From the NCBI GenBank assembly GCA_944382885.1, contig CALWNT010000188.1, forward strand, positions 1-32,479: a DNA stretch of 32,479 bases, written 5' to 3'. Position 1 is the first letter of the stretch; each line of letters starts with the position of its first letter. This stretch comes from an uncultured Clostridia bacterium. GTDB lineage: Bacteria; Bacillota; Clostridia; Oscillospirales; Ruminococcaceae. The translations under genes and the position numbers were made by a program. This document shows, piece by piece, positions 1 to 7,910 of the stretch. The notes below the pieces were generated by a model. It did not search any database, was not told the origin of the DNA, and saw only the letters and a program-made list of their open reading frames with translations.

Positions 1-266
1 CGCGGCCTACTTTTGCTCGCTCAAAAGTAGGCAAAAGAGCTTCACTCAGACGCCGTGAAGGCTTGGAGTGGGTCTTAAAAGTTGGCTCCTAACGGAGTAC
101 AACAGAAAATATTAGTTACTGCCAAAACACCCTCCAGCCCGAGCGATAGACTGAATTTTTCCTTGTTGATATGGTTAGGAGAACACTTTAAAGACCCACA
201 GAGAGCCCCCGCGGCGACTGAGCGGCGCCCTTTTCCTCAATTTTGGGCGAGCAAAATTGAGCCGGG
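1..266. repeat. Long imperfect palindromic element, truncated by the left window edge
   Basis: The whole segment is an imperfect inverted repeat: base p pairs with base 267-p without gaps from 1 to 93 against 174 to 266. Counted by hand, 68 of 93 positions are complementary. Each arm carries its own perfect hairpin: 5-32 (11-bp stem, arm GCCTACTTTTG) and 236-261 (10-bp stem, arm CTCAATTTTG). Both share the core TTTTG-RGCGAG-CAAAA when one is reverse complemented, while their outer stem bases differ in a compensated way. Inner matched blocks are 86-93 with 174-181 (perfect) and 68-81 with 186-199 (13 of 14). The central 80 bases may pair further with small shifts. No convincing gene lies inside. 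It resembles a MITE or other structured intergenic repeat; the family is not identified. Confidence 0.7.
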
Positions 267-267
267 G

Positions 268-287
268 TGTGGGGGCGGCCCCCCACA
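268..287. repeat. GC-rich hairpin flanking the palindromic element
   Basis: TGTGGGGG at 268-275 and CCCCCACA at 280-287 form a perfect 8-bp stem with a 4-base loop. It lies directly outside the right arm of the palindrome and may be its outer part; the matching left part would be outside the window. From 288 to about 370 the sequence is plain AT-rich intergenic DNA with nothing else recognised. Confidence 0.55.
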
Positions 288-373
288 AACGGAGTTTAGA
301 ACCCATAGGCTTCTGTAAGATAAATTTCTGTTTCGTTTTTTACCATAAAATTTTTTCTATACCAAAAAAATTA

Positions 374-401
374 TTGCTTGTATTCATGGAGAAAATATGC
401 T
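374..401 (+). promoter_or_regulatory. Possible promoter of the TetR gene
   Basis: TTGCTT at 374-379 and TATGCT at 396-401 are separated by 16 bases, 50 bases before the start codon. A TAGAAT at 401-406 is an alternative -10 but would give a 21-base spacer. No clear palindromic TetR operator was found here. Confidence 0.4.
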
Positions 402-450
402 AGAATAAAGACAAAATTATCAGTTTGTTTTTATTCTAAGGAGCTTAAAG

Positions 451-1059
451 ATGCCAAAAATCGCCTATTCTGAAGCACAACGAGAACAAATCAGACAAGC
501 GCTTATTGTTACGGGATTTGAATTGATGACAAAGCAGGGAATCCAGCACACCACTGTAGAACAGATCTATAAAAAAGTGGGGATCTCTCGAACCTTTTTT
601 TATTCCTTCTTTCCCACAAAAGAAGATCTAATCGTCGAAGCGCTTTACCTACAGCAGCCCAAACTGATTGCCTATGCACAGAATTTGATGGATGATCCCT
701 CTCTAAATTGGAGGGAGGCTGTAAAGCGATTTTTATATTCCGCCTGTTACGGTGAAAAGTCCGGCATTATCGTCCTTACAATGGAAGAACAGCAGCTTAT
801 TTTTAAACGTCTGTCTGAGGAAAACTACAGGCTTTTTCGGGAAAAACAATTTGGGCTTTTTAATCGAATTTTTGAGACTTTTGGTGTTCGAGCAGATACA
901 GAACAGGTTCAGTTGCTTCTGAATCTGTTTTTAGCGGTTATTATCATCTGCCGTGCCCTCCCGGATACGCTGCCAATGTTTGTGCCGGAAGCAGGCGATA
1001 AGACTGTTGAATTTCAAGTTGAAAGTATTTTGAATTATCTGGAATCGCTGAAAAAATAA
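451..1059 (+). CDS. TetR/AcrR family transcriptional regulator
   Basis: A 202-residue protein of typical TetR length. Residues about 10-57 look like the TetR-type helix-turn-helix: an alpha-helical start (EQIRQALIVTGFELM), then TTVEQIYKKVGISRTFFYSF as the recognition region and FPTKEDL closing the domain. The rest is a helical, presumably ligand-binding and dimerising domain that I cannot assign to a ligand. The start ATG has a good ribosome binding site (AAGGAG at about 439-444). The gene stands alone: the left neighbour is the palindromic repeat and the next gene is over 260 bases downstream, so no target operon can be inferred from context. Proteins of this family usually repress a nearby transporter or enzyme gene, but none is adjacent on the visible side. 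Confidence 0.85.
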   Translation: MPKIAYSEAQREQIRQALIVTGFELMTKQGIQHTTVEQIYKKVGISRTFFYSFFPTKEDLIVEALYLQQPKLIAYAQNLMDDPSLNWREAVKRFLYSACYGEKSGIIVLTMEEQQLIFKRLSEENYRLFREKQFGLFNRIFETFGVRADTEQVQLLLNLFLAVIIICRALPDTLPMFVPEAGDKTVEFQVESILNYLESLKK

Positions 1060-1088
1060 GATTTCCATTTCCTGTTAAATAGATTGCT

Positions 1089-1134
1089 TCTGCCTGAATT
1101 TTATGTTTTGGCATAGGGTTAGGGCAGATTTTTT
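1089..1134 (+). terminator. Possible terminator after the TetR gene
   Basis: TCTGCC (1089-1094) pairs with GGCAGA (1123-1128), followed by six T at 1129-1134. The loop is long and only partly paired, so this is a weak candidate. The remaining gap up to 1302 is AT-rich with no recognised site. Confidence 0.35.
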
Positions 1135-1326
1135 ATCACATCAATAAATACAAATTTATAATTTTATCTTTATTTAGCAATTTAAAAACCTTATTAAAAC
1201 ACGAAGTTTCTCTATTTTTAATCACCACATATATAATTTTTCTTATAAAGTGGATTATTAAGCCGTGATCACAGTCGGTTCCCGGTTTAATAGAAATAAA
1301 TATTGAACGATCAGGAGGAAAAAATC

Positions 1327-1812
1327 ATGGGATTTTTCAGCAAACTATTCAAAGGACCCGAAATCGATATGGACAAGAGCAACACCAACGCTAAAAAAAT
1401 GCGCGTCCTCTTTAACCAGGTGGTAAAAGATGGAGACGATTACCGGCTCATCTTTGGCTATACCGAAGACGTCCGCAGATTCAATTATGGTTTCGTTCAT
1501 GGCAGCAAATCTAAAATCGGAAATCTCATTGTCGGCTGGAACGAAGCGTCTCAGACAATCGTGGTAGTTCCAACTGTTCCAGATTTATCAGGGTGCGGAG
1601 ATCCTGCCTATTACCGCCGTTCGGAAATTCTCAAAGCCTATCGGAACAAATATCCAACAGACGCTTTTATTATTTATCCGGATAAAAAAAATTATATCGG
1701 TATCAACGCCTATGACTGGCTGGAGGACGAATCGCTGTATGTCTATGTAGAACAGGAAAAAGAATTAGCGGCCTTTACGGACTTCTTTACCACCCGTTTC
1801 GCGACAAAGTGA
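1327..1812 (+). CDS. Uncharacterised conserved-looking protein, 161 aa
   Basis: I do not recognise this family. The start is set at ATG 1327 because AGGAGG lies at 1313-1318, eight bases upstream; an in-frame TTG at 1303 lies before that site and is unlikely. The protein begins MGFFSKLFKGPEID, a short amphipathic N-terminus without a signal peptide, and then looks like a compact soluble alpha/beta domain with many aromatic residues (for example GDPAYYRRSE and NAYDWLEDESLYVYVEQ). No catalytic motif is evident. It is followed nine bases later by a small membrane protein, so the two are probably co-translated and may work together at the membrane. Codon use resembles its neighbours. Confidence 0.7.
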   Translation: MGFFSKLFKGPEIDMDKSNTNAKKMRVLFNQVVKDGDDYRLIFGYTEDVRRFNYGFVHGSKSKIGNLIVGWNEASQTIVVVPTVPDLSGCGDPAYYRRSEILKAYRNKYPTDAFIIYPDKKNYIGINAYDWLEDESLYVYVEQEKELAAFTDFFTTRFATK

Positions 1813-1820
1813 GGTGGAAA

Positions 1821-1994
1821 ATGACTTTGAAAGAAATTGGAATAGTCTTACTTGTCCTTATTGTCATATTTCTTTTCGGACGGCTTTGGTTTCATCTGGT
1901 AGAAGCAGTGTTAAACCGCATCAAAAAACTCTTTACCCACCGCAGAAAACCTCCGGCTTGGCATCCTTTTCCGTCAGAAAAAGATGAGGAATAA
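1821..1994 (+). CDS. Small single-span membrane protein, 57 aa
   Basis: Begins MTLKEIGIVLLVLIVIFLFG, giving one strongly hydrophobic segment at about residues 6-24, followed by a basic cytoplasmic-type tail (RIKKLFTHRRKPP) and an acidic end (SEKDEE). ATG 1821 is chosen as start, with GAGGTGG at 1811-1817 as a closely spaced ribosome binding site. An upstream in-frame GTG at 1809 overlaps the preceding stop but has no such site. Gene order and spacing suggest translational coupling to the 161-aa gene. The function is unknown. Confidence 0.6.
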   Translation: MTLKEIGIVLLVLIVIFLFGRLWFHLVEAVLNRIKKLFTHRRKPPAWHPFPSEKDEE

Positions 1995-2006
1995 ACCTTG
2001 TCTTTA

Positions 2007-2064
2007 AAAGCAAACAGCACATTGGGGCGGACCTTTTGTCTGCCCCAATGTGCTGTTTCGCTTT
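2007..2064. terminator. Bidirectional terminator between convergent genes
   Basis: A perfect 17-bp stem (2012-2028 with 2042-2058) is extended by AAAGC/GCTTT (2007-2011 with 2060-2064) across a one-base bulge. It lies between the end of the small membrane protein gene and the end of purL, so it can serve both. Confidence 0.85.
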
Positions 2065-2087
2065 AGAAACACAGTCTAAGTGTTTCT

Positions 2088-5000
2088 CTATTTTGTAAAA
2101 TATTCCACACCGGATTTAAAGATCAGCTGGTCTTTATCTCCCGGTACATTTTTACAGATATTTCTGCCGATACGCTCGCTGTGTCCCATCTTACCAAACA
2201 CACGGCCGTCCGGAGAGGTAATTCCCTCAATCGCCAGTACGGAGGTATTCGGGTTAAAGGAAATATCATAGGTCGGGTCGCCGTTTAAGTCTACATACTG
2301 GGTAGCGATCTGACCGTTTTCCGCCAGCTTCCGGATCAGTTCCTTATCCGCTACAAATCTTCCCTCACCGTGAGAGATGGCAATGGTATGAATATCACCC
2401 ACATTTACGTTGGAAAGCCACGGGGATTTGTTGGAACAAATTCTCGTATGCACCATCTTGGACTGATGGCGGCCGATGGTATTAAAGGTCAGAGTCGGAG
2501 AATCGTCCTCCATCTCTACGATCTTGCCGTAAGGAACCAGCCCTAATTTAATCAGTGCCTGGAAGCCGTTGCAGATTCCCAGCATCAGTCCGTCCCGGTT
2601 GTTCAGCAGTTCATGTACATTCTCCGCAATGCTGGGATTGCGGAAGAAAGAAGTGATAAACTTGCCGGAGCCCTCCGGTTCGTCGCCGCCGGAAAATCCG
2701 CCGGGAATCATAATGATCTGAGACTGTTTGATTAAATCGTTAAACGCCTGAATGCTTTCTTCAATCTGAGCGCTGTTCTGATTTTTCACTACAAAGACGG
2801 AGACATCAGCGCCGTTGCGTTCAAATACCCGTGCGGTATCATATTCGCAGTTGGTGCCTGGGAATACCGGAATCAATACTCTCGGTTTGGCGATCTTCGC
2901 CGCCGGTTTCACTCTCTGTACCACTGTATGGTCGGTAACAGTATTGAGCCGTTTATCAGTGGTCTTAATGTTGCAGGGGTAAACCGGCTCTAATACCTTT
3001 TCATAATCCTGCTGCAGGTCGTACAGACGAATCGAGGTAAAGTCCGGGAACACGATGATATATTTGCTGGTGGTCACACCGATGATGTCCAAATCGTCAC
3101 CGTGATAATCGCTGTCCAGTTCCAGCACAAATCCGCCTGGAACACCGTTGAATAACAGCGTTGTGTGAATCTCTTTCTGGAGCTTCACGCCAATGCTGTT
3201 GCCCAGAGCCATTTTTACCAACGCTTCAGACACACCGCCGGAGGTCAGCGCAAAGGCGGCGTTGACGCAGCCCTCTTCTATGAGTTCTTCTACCCGGTCA
3301 AAGACCTTTTTCACACTCGCAAAGTTCGGTACACCTTTTTCGTCATATTCCGGAATAAGCAGAGCGATTCTGCTGCCGCTCTCTTTAAATTCCTGAGAAA
3401 CTACTTTGGAAGCGTTCGCTGTGGAAACCGCAAAGGAAACCAAGGTCGGCGGTACATCCAGATCCTCAAAAGTACCGGACATAGAGTCTTTCCCTCCGAT
3501 CGAACCGATCCCCATTTCCAACTGCGCTTTATACGCACCCAAGAGAGCTGCCATCGGCTGTCCCCAACGATCTGGGTTATTCTGGGTGCGTTCAAAGTAT
3601 TCCTGGAAGGTGAGCCAGCAATGATGGCAGCTTCCTCCCACGGAGACTACCTTCGCAATCGATTCCACTACCGCGTACATTGCCCCTAAATAAGGACTCT
3701 GTTCACTAATATAGGGATTAAAGCCCCAGGCCATCACAGAGGAAGTGTCGGTCTGTCCCTTCAGCACCGGAATTTTCGCCACCATCGCCTGAGTTGGTGT
3801 AAGCTGTTTTTCTCCGCCGAAAGGCATCAATACCGTTCCCGCACCGATAGTGGAGTCAAACCGCTCTACCAGACCCTTCTGAGAACAGATATTCAGGTCT
3901 GTCATATGCTTATACCAGTTTTCCACCGTGTTTTCATAATTGTGTACCGGTTTTACCGACTGAGCGGTAATGTGGATATCGGTATATTTCTTCGCTCCAT
4001 TGGAATTCAAAAATTCTCTGGAGAGGTTTACAATTTCATTTCCAAGCCAGTTCATCCGCAGTCTTGGCTCTTCGGTCACCTCAGCCACAACAGTAGCCTC
4101 AATATTTTCCTCCTGTGCCGCCGTGATAAAGGCGTCTACATCCTTCGCGCGGACTACGCAGGCCATTCTCTCCTGAGATTCGGAAATGGCAAGTTCGGTG
4201 CCGTCCAGTCCGTCATACTTTTTCGGAACCGCGTCCAGATTGATCCGAAGTCCATCGGCCAATTCCCCAATGGCTACCGAGACGCCGCCTGCACCAAAGT
4301 CGTTGCACCGGCGGATCATTCTGGTAACCTCTGGTTTCCGGAACAAACGCTGCAGTTTTCTTTCTTCCGGCGGATTTCCCTTCTGCACCTCAGAGCCGCA
4401 GCTTTCAATGGATTCGATGGTGTGGGATTTGGAGGAACCGGTCGCGCCGCCGCAGCCGTCCCGTCCGGTCTTTCCGCCTAATAACACAATAATATCTCCG
4501 GCGTCCGGCACTTCACGGATCACGTTCTCCGCAGGAGCCGCCCCCACGACGGCGCCGATTTCCAGACGTTTCGCCGCATAACCCGGATGATAAATTTCCG
4601 CCACATGGCCGGTAGCAAGTCCGATCTGGTTTCCGTAAGAGCTATAGCCCTGAGCCGCCCCTACGACAATCTTTCTCTGAGGAAGCTTTCCTGCCATGGT
4701 CTCTTCTACCGGTACCAGGGGATTGGCCGCACCGGTAACACGCATGGCCTGATACACATAGGACCGTCCGGACAGCGGGTCGCGGATCGCTCCGCCCAGA
4801 CAGGTAGCCGCACCGCCGAAAGGCTCAATCTCTGTAGGATGGTTGTGCGTCTCGTTTTTAAACATCAAAAGCCAGTCCTGCTCTTCTCCGTCTACATCCA
4901 CTTTGATTTTTACAGAGCAGGCGTTGATTTCTTCTGATTCATCCAGATCTTTCAAAAGGCCGTCTTTCTTGAGTTTTTTCGCCGCGATGGTTGCAAGATC

Positions 5001-5807
5001 CATCAAGGTCACCGGTTTGTCTGTTCTGCCGGCATAAAGCTCTTTTCTGGTGAGCAGATAATCGTTGTAGGTTTCTGCAATAAATTCGTCGTCGATGGTT
5101 ACCTTTTCCACATTGGTTAAAAAGGTGGTATGACGACAGTGATCGGACCAGTAGGTATCGATCATACGGATTTCGGTAATGGTCGGATCGCGCTTTTCCG
5201 TATCTTTAAAATAGCTCTGGCAGAATTTGATGTCATCCAGATCCATCGCAAGACCGTAATCTTTCACAAATGCATTCAGACCGGCTTCATCCAATGCCGT
5301 GAAGCCCTCTAAGGTTTCTACAGAGGTGGGTGTATCGTAAGTGACGTTCAGTGTGTCCAGCGTATCTAAAGATGCTTCCCGGCTTTCCACGGGATTAATG
5401 AGGTAAGTTTTGATTCTGTCGAACTCTTCTTCTGTCAAGGTTCCTTCCAGCAGATAAACCCTGGCGTTTTTCACAAGGGGACGCTTATCTTGGGTCATGA
5501 TGCTGATACACTGCGCGGCAGAATCTGCCCGCTGATCGAACTGCCCCGGCAGATATTCAATGGCGAACACCTTTCCGGAGGTTTCCGGAAGCTCACTGTA
5601 GGTCACATCTACAGCCGGCTCTGAAAGGATTGTTCTGGTGGCGGCAGCAAATGCCTCTTGGGATAGTCCCTCCACATCATAGCGGTTTAAAAGCCGTACC
5701 TTTTCCAAATTTTGAATGGACAAGGCCGTTTTTATATCGCTTAACACATGATTCGCCTCTACGGCAAATTCCTCTTTTTTTTCAACGTACACTCGAAAAA
5801 CTGACAT
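2088..5807 (-). CDS. purL: Phosphoribosylformylglycinamidine synthase (single-chain, clade II type)
   Basis: A 1239-residue ATP-dependent FGAM synthase, which converts FGAR and glutamine to FGAM in the fourth step of de novo purine synthesis. The N-terminal part resembles a PurS-like region. The middle carries the two AIRS-like halves, with FKNETHNHPTEIEPFGGAAT as the substrate/ATP region. A class I glutamine amidotransferase starts near residue 975: PVFPGTNCEYD, the nucleophile elbow GICNGFQ (Cys near 1079) and the downstream HGEGRF and GHSER segments. The large fused form with this layout is the version found in many Clostridia. The start is set at ATG 5807 (protein MSVFRVYVEKK), with AGGAG eight bases upstream; an in-frame ATG at 5840 has its only SD-like bases directly abutting it. 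It is transcribed alone, away from other pur genes. Confidence 0.95.
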   Translation of the reverse strand: MSVFRVYVEKKEEFAVEANHVLSDIKTALSIQNLEKVRLLNRYDVEGLSQEAFAAATRTILSEPAVDVTYSELPETSGKVFAIEYLPGQFDQRADSAAQCISIMTQDKRPLVKNARVYLLEGTLTEEEFDRIKTYLINPVESREASLDTLDTLNVTYDTPTSVETLEGFTALDEAGLNAFVKDYGLAMDLDDIKFCQSYFKDTEKRDPTITEIRMIDTYWSDHCRHTTFLTNVEKVTIDDEFIAETYNDYLLTRKELYAGRTDKPVTLMDLATIAAKKLKKDGLLKDLDESEEINACSVKIKVDVDGEEQDWLLMFKNETHNHPTEIEPFGGAATCLGGAIRDPLSGRSYVYQAMRVTGAANPLVPVEETMAGKLPQRKIVVGAAQGYSSYGNQIGLATGHVAEIYHPGYAAKRLEIGAVVGAAPAENVIREVPDAGDIIVLLGGKTGRDGCGGATGSSKSHTIESIESCGSEVQKGNPPEERKLQRLFRKPEVTRMIRRCNDFGAGGVSVAIGELADGLRINLDAVPKKYDGLDGTELAISESQERMACVVRAKDVDAFITAAQEENIEATVVAEVTEEPRLRMNWLGNEIVNLSREFLNSNGAKKYTDIHITAQSVKPVHNYENTVENWYKHMTDLNICSQKGLVERFDSTIGAGTVLMPFGGEKQLTPTQAMVAKIPVLKGQTDTSSVMAWGFNPYISEQSPYLGAMYAVVESIAKVVSVGGSCHHCWLTFQEYFERTQNNPDRWGQPMAALLGAYKAQLEMGIGSIGGKDSMSGTFEDLDVPPTLVSFAVSTANASKVVSQEFKESGSRIALLIPEYDEKGVPNFASVKKVFDRVEELIEEGCVNAAFALTSGGVSEALVKMALGNSIGVKLQKEIHTTLLFNGVPGGFVLELDSDYHGDDLDIIGVTTSKYIIVFPDFTSIRLYDLQQDYEKVLEPVYPCNIKTTDKRLNTVTDHTVVQRVKPAAKIAKPRVLIPVFPGTNCEYDTARVFERNGADVSVFVVKNQNSAQIEESIQAFNDLIKQSQIIMIPGGFSGGDEPEGSGKFITSFFRNPSIAENVHELLNNRDGLMLGICNGFQALIKLGLVPYGKIVEMEDDSPTLTFNTIGRHQSKMVHTRICSNKSPWLSNVNVGDIHTIAISHGEGRFVADKELIRKLAENGQIATQYVDLNGDPTYDISFNPNTSVLAIEGITSPDGRVFGKMGHSERIGRNICKNVPGDKDQLIFKSGVEYFTK

Positions 5808-5964
5808 TTGACACACTCCTGTAAGCTTGAAACTCTTCATTCCTGTTAATTTAGTCCTGTTTTTAAAAACTCCAGAAGCCCTGCGAACACTGGGCCCTCT
5901 GTCCTATTTCCGTCCTCCCCAAAAGGTCCAAAAGACAGAAACTATTTTATTCTCTTATATTATA
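5808..5964 (-). promoter_or_regulatory. purL promoter (-10) and about 150-base untranslated leader
   Basis: A TATAAT -10 element is read on the minus strand at 5964-5959; the -35 is weak. The resulting leader is about 150 bases and contains GCCC/GGGC and TCTGTC/GACAGA pairings plus three ACAGGANT repeats, the last giving the true ribosome binding site. I could not match it to a known purine riboswitch, so regulation is only suspected. Confidence 0.4.
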
Positions 5965-5976
5965 GCGAAATTTCCC

Positions 5977-5997
5977 AAAAAAGGGTAGTCCTTTTTT
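5977..5997 (-). terminator. Weak AT-rich hairpin after mtaB
   Basis: AAAAAAGG and CCTTTTTT (5977-5984 with 5990-5997) form an 8-bp stem with a 5-base loop on the minus strand between mtaB and the purL -10. It could end mtaB transcription, but the stem has only two G-C pairs. Confidence 0.3.
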
Positions 5998-6045
5998 GAA
6001 ACTTCTCCCAAAAATAAGCTAAAACAAAATATTTTTTCTGAGATT

Positions 6046-7344
6046 CTACTTTTTTTCGAGCAATTCGCCGATACAGTGATCACCGCTGATCTGTGTGATC
6101 CTAACCGGAAGGATCTTTCCGGTCAGTGGTTCTTCAGACGGAACAAAAACAGGGATGTAGTTTTTGGTGTACCCTTCGGTTCCCTCTTCGGTCACCGTGT
6201 GCTCAAACAGCACGTCGTAAATCCTGCCGATCCGACTGCGGTAGAACGCTTCCCGGGTACGGTCGGTAGCTTCGATCATTTTCCTGCTGCGCGCTTCCTT
6301 CTCTTTCCGGCTGAGCTGTCCGGCAAAAGAAGCGGCGCGGGTACCCTGACGAATGGAATAAGCGAATACATGGGCTTTCGCAAAGCCAATTTTCTGGGCA
6401 AATTCCAAAGACTTTTGAAATTCCTCCTCTGTTTCTCCGGCAAAGCCCACCATAATATCAGTGGTAATGGAGCAATCGTCAAAAACGGTTCGGAGTTTTT
6501 CCACTAAATTTTCATAAAAGGCGGTGTCGTAATGACGGTTCATTCGCCGAAGCGTCTCGTCACAGCCGCTTTGCAGAGAAAGATGAAACTGGGGACAAAA
6601 CTTTTCCTGCGCCGCCATCCGTCGGATGTCTTCATCCAACAAAAGCTCCGGCTCCAGCGATCCCAGCCGAACCCGCTCTACTCCATCAATGGAACAAGCC
6701 AGCTCTACCGCATCAATCAGGCGCACCTCTGTCCCCTTGCCGTAGGAAGACAGATTGATTCCCACCAGCACAATCTCTCGATAACCGTTTTTCACCAGCG
6801 TTTCCAGCTCTGCCCGTAAATCCTCCAAAGACTTGGAACGGATCGGTCCCCTGGCCTTTGGAATGATACAGTAAGAACAGTACCGGTCGCATCCATCCTC
6901 AATTTTCACAAAGGCTCTGGTCTTTTCCGTAAAATGCTGGGCACTCATCTTTTCAAAGGGCTCGTCTTTTTGGTGTGGGACAATATCCACAATCCGCTTT
7001 CCGGTAATCAAATACTCCCGGATACGGTCAATGAGAAAGCTCCGATTAGAGGCGCCCATCACAATATGAGCATCCGTGAGCGCCGCGGCGTTTTCCGGAA
7101 ACGCCTGAGGCATACACCCTGTCAGTGCAATGACCGCATCCGGGTTCATCCGCTTCATCCGATGCAGCACCTGCCTGGTCTTTTTATCGCCGAACGCCGT
7201 CACCGTACAGGAGTTGATGACATAAATATCCGCTTCTTCCCCATCCGGAACGACATCAAACCCCTGGGCCAAAAATCTAGAACGGAGAATTTCTGTCTCA
7301 TACTGGTTTACCTTACAGCCTAATGTATAAAATGATACGCGCAT
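6046..7344 (-). CDS. mtaB: tRNA (N6-threonylcarbamoyladenosine-37-C2) methylthiotransferase MtaB
   Basis: A 432-residue radical-SAM methylthiotransferase that modifies t6A37 to ms2t6A37 in ANN-decoding tRNAs. The N-terminal UPF0004 domain supplies cluster cysteines C10 (TLGCKVNQYE), C46 (NSCTV) and C77 (TGCMPQ). The radical-SAM motif is CDRYCSYC at 152-159, followed by PKARGPIRS. The last 60 or so residues fit a TRAM RNA-binding domain. TLGCKVNQYE at the N-terminus is the signature that separates MtaB from MiaB and RimO. The ATG at 7344 is preceded by AAGGA. The gene lies upstream of purL on the same strand, but with a 238-base gap and a separate purL -10. Confidence 0.93.
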   Translation of the reverse strand: MRVSFYTLGCKVNQYETEILRSRFLAQGFDVVPDGEEADIYVINSCTVTAFGDKKTRQVLHRMKRMNPDAVIALTGCMPQAFPENAAALTDAHIVMGASNRSFLIDRIREYLITGKRIVDIVPHQKDEPFEKMSAQHFTEKTRAFVKIEDGCDRYCSYCIIPKARGPIRSKSLEDLRAELETLVKNGYREIVLVGINLSSYGKGTEVRLIDAVELACSIDGVERVRLGSLEPELLLDEDIRRMAAQEKFCPQFHLSLQSGCDETLRRMNRHYDTAFYENLVEKLRTVFDDCSITTDIMVGFAGETEEEFQKSLEFAQKIGFAKAHVFAYSIRQGTRAASFAGQLSRKEKEARSRKMIEATDRTREAFYRSRIGRIYDVLFEHTVTEEGTEGYTKNYIPVFVPSEEPLTGKILPVRITQISGDHCIGELLEKK

Positions 7345-7424
7345 ATCGAATTCCTTTTCCTACTAATTTTTGTATTTTAATGGCAATGATAGCCAAGTTT
7401 TTAAAACATATTTCACATTTTCAT

Positions 7425-7454
7425 ATTATAAATATAGTCAATTTATACAAACAA
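7425..7454 (-). promoter_or_regulatory. Probable mtaB promoter
   Basis: On the minus strand TTGTTT (7454-7449) and TATAAT (7430-7425) are separated by 18 bases, about 80 bases before the mtaB start. It is back-to-back with the promoter of the HPr-like gene. Confidence 0.5.
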
Positions 7455-7507
7455 TCGCGTTTATATTCAGTATTATAAATGATTCGTACATATTTTACAA
7501 TTAGCAG

Positions 7508-7536
7508 TTGACTTAAAAGAATCAAACTGATATATT
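7508..7536 (+). promoter_or_regulatory. Promoter of the HPr-like gene
   Basis: TTGACT at 7508-7513 and TATATT at 7531-7536 are spaced by exactly 17 bases, a near-consensus sigma-A promoter. Transcription should start near 7543. Confidence 0.75.
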
Positions 7537-7555
7537 TAATTTATAGGCAATATGG

Positions 7556-7576
7556 ATAGTCTGAACGGCAGACTAT
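7556..7576 (+). promoter_or_regulatory. Leader stem-loop of the HPr-like mRNA
   Basis: ATAGTCTG (7556-7563) and CAGACTAT (7569-7576) form a perfect 8-bp stem with loop AACGG. It would begin roughly a dozen bases from the mRNA 5' end. It could protect the transcript or bind a regulator; no T-run follows, so it is not a terminator. Confidence 0.55.
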
Positions 7577-7613
7577 AGAGGATTGCCCAAAAAGAATTAA
7601 GGAGGAATTTTCC

Positions 7614-7844
7614 ATGAAAACAGTTCAGATCCTTTTAGGTAGTATTAATGACGTAAAAGACTTTGTAAACATTTTAAACAAGTATGAGTTTGACGTTGAT
7701 TTGATCTCCGGAAGATATGCAATCGATGCGAAATCCATCATGGGTATCTTCAGCTTGGACCTCTCTAAACCGGTTACCTTGCAGGCTCATACCGACGATG
7801 TTGGAGCATTCTTCGAAGATATCGACAGATTTATCGTAAAATAA
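7614..7844 (+). CDS. HPr-like protein lacking the active-site histidine
   Basis: A 76-residue protein with the length and fold pattern of the PTS phosphocarrier HPr. The regulatory serine region is well kept: AKSIMGIFSLDLSKPVTL, with Ser41 at the place of HPr Ser46. The catalytic loop is not kept: where HPr has GLHARP, this protein has GSINDV, so neither the phosphorylated His15 nor Arg17 is present. It therefore cannot pass phosphate from enzyme I to sugar permeases. It may instead act as a regulator, for example as a target of an HPr kinase or a partner of a CcpA-like protein; that is inference. Strong expression is suggested by a near-consensus promoter, AAGGAGG before the ATG and a strong terminator, and it is monocistronic. 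Confidence 0.8.
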   Translation: MKTVQILLGSINDVKDFVNILNKYEFDVDLISGRYAIDAKSIMGIFSLDLSKPVTLQAHTDDVGAFFEDIDRFIVK

Positions 7845-7865
7845 GCGTACACATTCCAGATATGT

Positions 7866-7910
7866 AAATGCGTTTCGCAAAGCGAAATTCGCTTTGCGAA
7901 ACGCATTTTT
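7866..7910 (+). terminator. Strong intrinsic terminator of the HPr-like gene
   Basis: A perfectly self-complementary 21-bp arm (7866-7886 with 7888-7908) built on GCGTTTCGCAAAGCG is followed by T residues to 7910. It lies 20 bases after the stop codon. Confidence 0.9.

Noticed and set aside
82..318. A 78-codon open frame across the palindromic element
   Set aside because: It starts at a non-ATG codon without a ribosome binding site, and the sequence is explained by inverted repeats.
3165..4937. Several long open frames on the plus strand opposite purL
   Set aside because: They are antisense to a clearly conserved purL, lack ribosome binding sites and have no recognisable protein features.
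5808..5964. purL leader as a ykkC or purine riboswitch
   Set aside because: The conserved core bases of those classes could not be found, so no class was assigned.
7866..7908. A 21-bp palindrome considered as a repeat element or operator
   Set aside because: Its position just after a stop codon and the trailing T-run make it an intrinsic terminator.
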